From: Bacillota bacterium
GTDB lineage: Bacteria > Bacillota > Clostridia > Oscillospirales > Ruminococcaceae
Assembly (NCBI GenBank): GCA_023391005.1
Contig: JAEWBS010000102.1
Span: forward strand, 1-18,321
Direction of reading: 5' to 3'
Length of the DNA: 18,321 nucleotides
The notes beneath the pieces are model-generated. The model was given only the letters and a program-made list of their open reading frames with translations. It ran no database searches and was not told the DNA's origin. Positions within the stretch are counted from its first letter, which is position 1. Each line of letters opens with the position of its first letter. A program made the translations under genes and the position numbers. Below are positions 13,043 through 18,321 of the stretch, piece after piece.

Positions 13043-14488
13043 TTGGGAGACAACAAAACACTGGCAGCGGCCTTTGCCTTGAGCGACAAATATACCGCTG
13101 CTATTCGTAAAATCATTCAGTCTCAAGAGGATTACGAGAAAAAGCAAAAGCAAATCGATAAGGCGACGGAAACCTTTGAAAAAAGGTTATCGGGGCTGAA
13201 TTCTAGAGCCGACGCTGCAACTGGCGGTATAGGTAAGCTTGCAGCTAAGATTACAACGCTGGTCAGCGCAACCTATCTCGCCAAAAAAGGCCTTGACGCG
13301 ATGTTTGCCAGCATCAATCTATCTTCGATGCAAAAGATGCAGGGGACGACCTTCGGTGCGCTGGTGCATAACCAAGCCGCGGGCAGCGCGGTATATAAAT
13401 ATGTCGCTGCTTATGCGCGCCAGTCCGCTTTAGGCCGTGAGGACGTCGCCAAAGGCATGACCACATTCCTGACTTATTCACGCGACATGAACCAGTTAGA
13501 GCGCATGGTAAAGATGACCGAGCGGCTGTACGCCAAAGACCCGACACAGGGCACGGAAGGCGCGGTTTTTGCACTCAAAGAGGTTTTGTCCGGCGACGTC
13601 ATGTCGATGCGCAGCCGCTTTGGTATATCTGGTTTCAACGCCGAGAGCATTCGTAAAAAGATGGGATCGGGCGACGTGGCCGGGGCACTGGATGAGATCG
13701 ACACGGTAATGAATAGGTTTGGAGCTACGCAAGCCGTTGTGGACGCTAATTTCAAATCCATGACTGTGCAAGCGAATATGTTTAAAACCAATTTGCAATC
13801 CGCTTTCGGTGAGCAAACTGCGCCGATTATGGAACGGTTTGCCGAGATGTGGGCGCGCATCAACGCCAACTTTGACGCGGGTAAGTATCAGCCGTTCATC
13901 ACGATACTGGTCAACGGATTTGACCGCGTCGGCACGCTGGCAATCTGGGCAGCGGATAACGTTAACACCCTGCTGCCGGTTATCGCTGGTCTTACCGCCG
14001 CCGTGTTGACCTACAACGGGGTACAAACCGTGACAAACGCTCTACTGACCTATGGCGCTATCGCATCCAATGCGGCAGTGTTGCCCTTTTTGTTAATCAC
14101 CGCGGCGGTTGCGGGTTTGGCCGTCGCCCTCGGCGTTGCAAACGGCGGAATGGATAGCCTTATCAATAAGGTTGGCTCTATGACGTCGTTGAGCGCGGCA
14201 AAACAGGATGCGGCGTCTAAGCTTGACAAACTGCCGGTGGAAATCAGCAATACCGACCCGATCAGCGTTAAAGGAAAAGTGGCGATCGAAGACGAAAACC
14301 TTAAATATTTGATCGATTTCGCAGGGGCGAAATGGCTTGCGCAATTTAGCCAGACCACCGTGCAGGCCCCCGTTACTATGAGCAATGTCAACATTGCGCA
14401 GACGATGGATGCGCTTAATGCAGGTGGCCTTGTTGCGGAGGGCATTATAAATCAGTTGGCCGTAGCGCCGGAAGGATTGCCAGCATGA
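13043..14488 (+). CDS. Tape measure protein (short)
   Basis: TTG 13043 is preferred: AGGAGGT (13029-13035) lies seven bases upstream, whereas GTG 13034 overlaps that site. The product is 481 residues, stop overlapping the next start (ATGA). The beginning (GDNKTLAAAFALSDKYTAAI) is typical for Firmicutes tape measures. Residues ~30-60 are coiled coil with Lys/Gln; ~210-260 contain a Met-rich FKTNLQSAFGEQTAPIMERF. A strongly hydrophobic stretch (~309-370) holds two or three possible membrane-inserting segments used in DNA injection. The C-terminus has KVAIEDENLKYLIDFA and is beta-like. No peptidase or lysozyme module is visible. The length is much below that of PBSX XkdO (over 1,300 residues). 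Confidence 0.92.
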   Translation: MGDNKTLAAAFALSDKYTAAIRKIIQSQEDYEKKQKQIDKATETFEKRLSGLNSRADAATGGIGKLAAKITTLVSATYLAKKGLDAMFASINLSSMQKMQGTTFGALVHNQAAGSAVYKYVAAYARQSALGREDVAKGMTTFLTYSRDMNQLERMVKMTERLYAKDPTQGTEGAVFALKEVLSGDVMSMRSRFGISGFNAESIRKKMGSGDVAGALDEIDTVMNRFGATQAVVDANFKSMTVQANMFKTNLQSAFGEQTAPIMERFAEMWARINANFDAGKYQPFITILVNGFDRVGTLAIWAADNVNTLLPVIAGLTAAVLTYNGVQTVTNALLTYGAIASNAAVLPFLLITAAVAGLAVALGVANGGMDSLINKVGSMTSLSAAKQDAASKLDKLPVEISNTDPISVKGKVAIEDENLKYLIDFAGAKWLAQFSQTTVQAPVTMSNVNIAQTMDALNAGGLVAEGIINQLAVAPEGLPA

Positions 14489-15297
14489 AATATTATGTTT
14501 CTTTAGGCGATGTCGAGCTCGACAAGGTCATCACCGTGGCCCAGTCCAGTGATCGGGACATTTCTGTATATGACAGCGTGGGGGGCGGCAAGTTCGCCGT
14601 CCCGCAGAATAAGGGGCTGCGCAGTTGGACGATCAAGTGCGAGATTGACGACCACGACCTTATCAAGCAGTTCGACAAGATGCAGAAAAAGAAAACGCCC
14701 GCTCGCCTTGTCATCAATTCCGATGGCTACAAGGTGAGCGAGCGCGTTTTGCTGAAAAGCTATAATGCCCCGGAGGAAGAGTATGCCGGGGTGTTCCCGG
14801 TAACCCTCACTGCTATTGAGTACGTCAAGGCGGGCGTTAAGACCGCTGACGTGCCGTATGTGGCGCGGGAGGGGGAGCCCCCGCCATTGCCAAAAGCTCA
14901 AGTTCTTGGGGATGGGCAGAACGGGACTAAGACGGCATATGACCTGTTCGTAACCGCGCAGCGCACTGCTGAGTCGCCCTACGGGCCTCTAGAGGGCGGA
15001 TTCAAGCACAAAGTCTTTGACAGCGAGGAAAAGCGGAACGCGTATCTCGCATCCGTTCAATTTATCGACGCCGAGACGGGGAAAGAGGTAAATCCGGCGG
15101 CGGCAGAGGGGAAAGCGGTCAACGTGGGTTACGCTGAAAGCTGGGATAAGGAGAAAGAAAGATTCTTTGCACAACCCGCCCTATCGAGCAACACAGTTGA
15201 TTCGATTGCCACAGGAGCCCAAAAAACTTGGTCGGCCATCTCTCAGGCCTTTAAAAAATGGGATGATGAACAAAAGAAGCACTTAGGAATAAAATAA
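14485..15297 (+). CDS. xkdP: XkdP-like baseplate/hub protein without recognisable LysM
   Basis: ATG 14485 overlaps the tape measure stop; 270 residues. The N-terminal ~115 residues match the XkdP-type baseplate fold: GKFAVPQNKGLRSWTIKCEI (~36-55), KTPARLVINSDGYKVSERVL, then FPVTLTAIEYVKAG. In most family members a LysM peptidoglycan-binding domain (GDTLWxIA, ending GQVLTIP) follows; here residues ~130-270 show none of it. Instead there is a Pro-rich linker (EGEPPPLPK) and a mixed charged region ending in a helix with AISQAFKKWDDEQKKHLG. The stop codon touches the stop of the convergent gene on the other strand (15298). Confidence 0.82.
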   Translation: MKYYVSLGDVELDKVITVAQSSDRDISVYDSVGGGKFAVPQNKGLRSWTIKCEIDDHDLIKQFDKMQKKKTPARLVINSDGYKVSERVLLKSYNAPEEEYAGVFPVTLTAIEYVKAGVKTADVPYVAREGEPPPLPKAQVLGDGQNGTKTAYDLFVTAQRTAESPYGPLEGGFKHKVFDSEEKRNAYLASVQFIDAETGKEVNPAAAEGKAVNVGYAESWDKEKERFFAQPALSSNTVDSIATGAQKTWSAISQAFKKWDDEQKKHLGIK

Positions 15298-16074
15298 CTA
15301 TATTTTGGATTTGCGCTTATAAAGCCCTGTGTTGGGGTCAGCTTCGTTAAGTATTTTTTGGTAGTTTACCTCTAGATAATAATACTCTACTTTATATTCT
15401 GTATTGGAATCGTTGGGGTCTATTGCCATAGCAACGACATAGGACACTTCTTGACCATTGGGCCACATAACAAAACCCACATGAGACCAAGTATCATCAT
15501 CACTGTGATAGTGAGACTTCTCGCCCTTTATTAAAAATCCCCACTGCGTGCTCTTGTAGCCTAACTTTTCCATATAAGCTTCTATCATTACACGTCCATA
15601 AGCCTTAACATCATCTTCTGTAATTTTTGACAGGACAACTGTCGGCATAGACGAAGGTGCAGATGATGGAGTAGCCGATGGGGATGATTGAGAAGCAGGC
15701 TCCGACACACTTGAATTACTCGTGAAAAGGGATTGAGCGCTAATTTCCAACATTCCAATTATAGCAAAAGAAAACGGAGCAAGGATGATTAACAATAGAG
15801 TTAACCCGGCGCTTGCCCTCTTCTTAGTTGGCACAGAGGTTCCTTGTGCTGACTTTTGAGAGCGATATCCTTTGGGGGTATTTATCTCCGCGCGATATTT
15901 CTCGTAAGCTTGAACCCGTTCTTCGTAGGAGGGAGAGCTGCTACCGCTTGACTCGGTTTGGCTGGATGTATCAGAAACATCTTCGAGGCCGGGTTGTTCT
16001 ACAACGGTATTACCGCAAAACTTGCAAAACTCACTATCTCTATCTATTTCTTTACCACAGTGATCGCATTGCAT
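15298..16074 (-). CDS. Zinc-ribbon single-pass membrane protein (antisense moron)
   Basis: Minus strand, start at 16074, with GGGGTGA (complement of 16079-16085) four bases upstream; stop at 15298-15300. It encodes 258 residues. Residues 1-22 are a zinc ribbon with C3-x2-C6 and C17-x2-C20. Residues ~30-50 are Ser/Asp-rich; ~78-90 are basic (TKKRAS) and precede a single membrane segment at ~90-109. A Ser/Pro linker (~113-145) leads to an extracellular domain (~148-258) with aromatic and acidic residues. It is the only minus-strand gene here, is richer in A+T than its neighbours, and has its own promoter. Such zinc-ribbon/membrane/solute-binding-like proteins are common in Firmicutes chromosomes. 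It is probably expressed from the prophage. Function unknown. Confidence 0.88.
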   Translation of the reverse strand: MQCDHCGKEIDRDSEFCKFCGNTVVEQPGLEDVSDTSSQTESSGSSSPSYEERVQAYEKYRAEINTPKGYRSQKSAQGTSVPTKKRASAGLTLLLIILAPFSFAIIGMLEISAQSLFTSNSSVSEPASQSSPSATPSSAPSSMPTVVLSKITEDDVKAYGRVMIEAYMEKLGYKSTQWGFLIKGEKSHYHSDDDTWSHVGFVMWPNGQEVSYVVAMAIDPNDSNTEYKVEYYYLEVNYQKILNEADPNTGLYKRKSKI

Positions 16075-16084
16075 AAAATCACCC

Positions 16085-16106
16085 CATGTAAAATATTACC
16101 TACATG
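16085..16106. repeat. Inverted repeat CATGTA-N10-TACATG over moron promoter
   Basis: CATGTA (16085-16090) and TACATG (16101-16106) are perfect inverted arms with ten bases between. The right arm overlaps the minus-strand -10 (16104-16109), and the palindrome covers the expected start site, so it is a candidate operator for the antisense gene. Confidence 0.5.
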
Positions 16107-16132
16107 ATATCGCATAATGGCCCATCTGTAAA
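16104..16132 (-). promoter_or_regulatory. Sigma-70/A promoter of the antisense zinc-ribbon gene
   Basis: Read on the minus strand, TTTACA (complement of 16127-16132) and TATCAT (complement of 16104-16109) each match the consensus at five of six positions and are separated by exactly 17 bp. Start of transcription expected near 16097, about 23 bases before the ATG. The -35 overlaps the xkdQ ribosome binding site on the other strand. Confidence 0.75.
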
Positions 16133-16144
16133 GGAGTGACGCCT

Positions 16145-17101
16145 TTGCTCATCGTAAACGGTAGCGATTTGACCCAGATCGCCTGCAACATCAAATACAC
16201 CGACCAACTAAATAACGGCGCATCCTCGCTGGCGTGGGAGTATCCCGCATCCAAAGCGGGGCTATTCCCGGAAGGTTCCGTTGTGACATTTCAGCACAAT
16301 GGGGCCAATGTTTTTTATGGCTTTCTTTTCACTTCTAAAGCAGGGCCTAAAACCGTTTCCTGTACCGCCTACGACCAGCTGCGTTATCTCAAAGCAAGCG
16401 AATTTATCAACCGTCAAAGCGAGACGCTGGATGCTTTCTGCAAGCGCCTACTCACCCAGTTCAACGAGCGGATCAGCGTCGGCCAGATTGACAGTACGGG
16501 CGCGGTGCTGTCGGATAAGCCGCCTAAGGATACAACCTATCTCGATGCGATTTACGACGCAATCGGCGAGAGCCTATACCTGAACGGCTATTATTATGCC
16601 CTGCGTGACGAGTTCGGCGCCATCACGCTGCGGGACGTCTACGACCTGCGGCTGGGGCTGGTCGTCGGGGACGGCAGCCTCGCGACAGATTACAGCTACA
16701 CCCGTTCGATCGACAGCGATACCTACAACACCGTCAAGGTGGGTCAGGACAATAAAAGCACCGGCCAGCGTGATATCTACATGGCGAAGGACAGCTCTAA
16801 TATTGCCCAGTGGGGCAAGTTGCTGCTCTACAAGACCGTATCAGACCAAAACGAGGCGCAGCTCAAGGCGCTGGCTGCGAACATCTTAGCGACCAAAAAT
16901 CGTGCCACCGAGACGCTGACTGTTGACTGCGTTGGCGATCTGCGCATTCGGGCGGGTGTTGGCCTTAAAGTGGCAATATCCAGCGTAGGCGTCAATTTAT
17001 GGGCTATCGTTAGTCGGGCGGTGCACAGCTTTGATGGAGATTCTCACACCATGAAGCTCGATTTGCAGTACGGGAGGTGGCAATCATGGCAGACATCGTG
17101 A
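16145..17101 (+). CDS. xkdQ: Baseplate hub protein, XkdQ-like
   Basis: TTG 16145 is preferred, eight bases after AAGGAG (16131-16136); GTG 16136 overlaps that site. The product is 318 residues, the normal length for XkdQ. Pattern: N-terminal NIKYTDQL...LAWEYP, then GPKTVSCTAYDQLRYLKAS (~63-81), a helix with CKRLLTQFN, LYLNGYYYALRDEFGAITLR, then YNTVKVGQDNKSTGQRDIYM and a conserved end LTVDCVGDLRIRAGVGLKV. XkdQ is the gpD-like part of the central hub to which the spike and lytic parts attach. The gene lies after the antisense moron, which separates it from xkdP, its usual neighbour. XkdR overlaps its end. Confidence 0.92.
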   Translation: MLIVNGSDLTQIACNIKYTDQLNNGASSLAWEYPASKAGLFPEGSVVTFQHNGANVFYGFLFTSKAGPKTVSCTAYDQLRYLKASEFINRQSETLDAFCKRLLTQFNERISVGQIDSTGAVLSDKPPKDTTYLDAIYDAIGESLYLNGYYYALRDEFGAITLRDVYDLRLGLVVGDGSLATDYSYTRSIDSDTYNTVKVGQDNKSTGQRDIYMAKDSSNIAQWGKLLLYKTVSDQNEAQLKALAANILATKNRATETLTVDCVGDLRIRAGVGLKVAISSVGVNLWAIVSRAVHSFDGDSHTMKLDLQYGRWQSWQTS

Positions 17102-17442
17102 TGGCTATCAAAATGGTCGTGCGGGACTACCTGCATAATGAGGATCTCTCAGACGTCCTATACGCGACCTACACCGGCGCAGGCATCCGCATAGACGGGC
17201 GGCCCAACGTCATACCGGCGGCGTTTGTGGACGTACCACTCTCACTGCAAACCGTCGAAGCAAAGCTGTCGGGGACGTTTGAGGGTGAAGCGCTTTCCGT
17301 CACCGGCGCATCGGTAACCAAAATCACACTGACCGACGCGCCGGTCACCATCACGCGGGGCCTTGTCGCGGGGGACCGGGTGACGGTCGTCAAGCAGCGC
17401 GGCGGCCAGCGGTATTCCATCATCGATAGGACAGGGGGTTAA
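17086..17442 (+). CDS. xkdR: DUF2577 baseplate protein, XkdR-like
   Basis: I choose ATG 17086, seven bases after GGGAGGT (17072-17078); GTG 17077 falls within that site. The product is 118 residues and overlaps the xkdQ end. A helix (MAIKMVVRDYL) is followed by beta strands, and the end GDRVTVVKQRGGQRYSIIDR is the DUF2577 hallmark (GD-V-L---GGQ-Y-V-DR). These small OB-like proteins are part of the baseplate hub/spike in PBSX-type tails. A GAxVT-type strand in the middle may replace the usual short loop. Confidence 0.9.
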   Translation: MADIVMAIKMVVRDYLHNEDLSDVLYATYTGAGIRIDGRPNVIPAAFVDVPLSLQTVEAKLSGTFEGEALSVTGASVTKITLTDAPVTITRGLVAGDRVTVVKQRGGQRYSIIDRTGG

Positions 17443-17443
17443 T

Positions 17444-17833
17444 ATGTCAGTACTTAAAACCTACGGCGACGACACGGCCAGCTTTAAGCCTTCCAAGACC
17501 TACCGCCTCACCGGCGACCGGGTGGAGGGTAAGACCGACGGCAAAGCGGCGATGCTGCAAGCCATCGATCTGGCATTGTCTACCGAACGGTGGCGTTATC
17601 TCATCTATTCGGGCGACTACGGCATTGAGCTGGATGAATTGTTTGGCAAATCCCGCCCATACGTGGCCGCTGACTTGGAGCGTCGTATCACCGAGGCGCT
17701 GCTCGAGGACGACCGCATCACCGCCGTGGAGAATTTTCAAATTTCCTTCTCAGGCGACGCGGCAACGGTCACCTGTACTGCCGCCACGATCTTTGGCGAT
17801 ATAAATGTAGAAAGGGGTGTGCCGATTGGCTGA
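17444..17833 (+). CDS. xkdS: DUF2634 baseplate wedge protein, XkdS-like
   Basis: ATG 17444, one base after the xkdR stop, with AGGGGGT just upstream; 129 residues. The family features are clear: an N-terminal FKPSKTYRL, GKAAMLQAIDLALSTERWRY (~35-54), LIYSGDYGIELDELFGKSRP (~55-74), a helix ADLERRITEALLEDDRI, then VENFQISFSGDAATVTCTA. This is the gp25/lysozyme-like wedge component (DUF2634) joining sheath and baseplate. The stop overlaps the start of xkdT. Confidence 0.93.
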   Translation: MSVLKTYGDDTASFKPSKTYRLTGDRVEGKTDGKAAMLQAIDLALSTERWRYLIYSGDYGIELDELFGKSRPYVAADLERRITEALLEDDRITAVENFQISFSGDAATVTCTAATIFGDINVERGVPIG

Positions 17834-18321
17834 AAGCTTTGAGTTTGACGCAATTCTGCAAGCCATGCTCGCCCGTGTGCCGGACGACATCGACAAGCGG
17901 GAGGGCAGCATCATCTACGACGCGCTGGCCCCCACGGCCTACACACTGGCGGGGCAAAGCTTTATGTTGGGATATCTAACCGACCTGCTGTTCGGCGACA
18001 CGGCGACCGGCGAGTGGCTTGACCGGGTCGTGGGGGATTTTGGCCTGACACGTGAGGCCGCGACCTATTCGATCCGACAGATCGACTGTACCGACGGTGC
18101 GGGTGCGGCCTTTACGATACCCATCGGCGCGCGGTTTGCCGTCAACGAGCTGACCTTTAAAATCGCCGAGGAGATTGCGGCAGGCAGCTACAAAGCGGCC
18201 TGTGAACAGGCGGGCACGCAGGGCAACTGCTATTCCGGGGCGATACTGCCGCTGGACAATATCTCGGGGTTGGGGGCGGCGGTGCTCGCGCCCGAGCCGC
18301 TGATCCCCGCGCGGGACGAGG
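17826..18321 (+). CDS. xkdT: Baseplate J-like protein, XkdT-like (cut by right edge)
   Basis: TTG 17826 lies six bases after AAAGGGGTG (17811-17819) and overlaps the xkdS stop (17831-17833). The frame is open for 165 codons to the edge. The N-terminus has the J family pattern: FDAILQAMLARVPDDIDKRE, GSIIYDALAPTAYTLAGQ, then TATGEWLDRVVGDFGLTREA (the tG--Ld-----GL-R--A motif), and beta strands IPIGARFAVNELTFKI. The protein should continue beyond the window for another couple of hundred residues. Baseplate J forms the wedge ring around the hub. Confidence 0.92.
   Translation, partial: MAESFEFDAILQAMLARVPDDIDKREGSIIYDALAPTAYTLAGQSFMLGYLTDLLFGDTATGEWLDRVVGDFGLTREAATYSIRQIDCTDGAGAAFTIPIGARFAVNELTFKIAEEIAAGSYKAACEQAGTQGNCYSGAILPLDNISGLGAAVLAPEPLIPARDE

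Noticed and set aside
14865..14890. GGGGGAG-CCCCC inverted repeat inside xkdP
   Set aside because: The loop would be too short, there is no T-run, and it codes for the Gly/Glu/Pro linker.
15828..16076. 82-codon plus-strand frame opposite the zinc-ribbon gene
   Set aside because: Complement of the zinc-ribbon and Ser-rich coding part; no ribosome site, unlike the minus-strand gene, which has promoter and ribosome site.
1..18321. Search for CRISPR arrays, tRNA genes, IS elements and att sites
   Set aside because: None seen by reading; no regularly spaced repeats, cloverleaf, transposase or integrase.

Overview
The window holds the late (packaging, head and contractile tail) module of a PBSX/XkdK-type myovirus-like prophage or phage of a low-GC-lineage Gram-positive host, most likely a Clostridia member. 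This rests on the gene order (ArpU/DUF1492-like regulator, terS, terL, SPP1 gp6-type portal, SPP1 gp7-type minor head protein, GP20 scaffold, capsid, connectors, then XkdK, XkdM, XkdN, tape measure, XkdP, XkdQ, XkdR, XkdS, XkdT), on strong AGGAGG-type ribosome binding sites with frequent TTG/GTG starts, and on GC-rich third codon positions in the structural genes. No integrase, repressor, lysis gene, tRNA, CRISPR array or att site is visible. Both edges cut a gene.

Layout: 1-983, end of the early region: a gene tail, a conserved phage protein and a DUF1492-like late regulator. 984-2189: an extended -10 promoter followed at once by a terminator-like hairpin, then an AT-rich cassette with two small membrane proteins, closed by a second terminator. 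The same 16-bp sequence (TATACCCAAGAAAGGA) follows both hairpins, so this reads as a moron inserted between the regulator and terS. 2190-5577: terminase, portal and a small orphan gene. 5577-7132: a minor head protein carrying a C-terminal nuclease-like toxin domain, and directly after it a small acidic protein that looks like its immunity partner, closed by a strong terminator. 7133-10753: scaffold, capsid, HeH/SAP-like protein and four connector/terminator proteins. 10754-14488: sheath, tube, tail chaperones and a short tape measure. 14485-18321: baseplate and hub genes, interrupted by one convergent gene (15298-16074, minus strand) for a zinc-ribbon membrane protein with its own promoter.

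How it works together: the regulator probably switches on the late promoter. TerS/TerL package DNA through the portal into the GP20-scaffolded capsid, connectors join head to tail, and the sheath, tube and baseplate are assembled with help from a frameshifted chaperone pair. A near-textbook -1 frameshift signal (slippery A AAA AAC at 12856-12862, 7-nt spacer, 11-bp stem) joins XkdN to a 55-codon second frame that would otherwise be missed.

The main non-standard items are the toxin-immunity pair inside the head operon, the two morons (one bounded by repeats, one antisense with its own promoter and a palindrome over it), the frameshift element, an XkdP-like protein with no recognisable LysM domain, and an unusually short tape measure.
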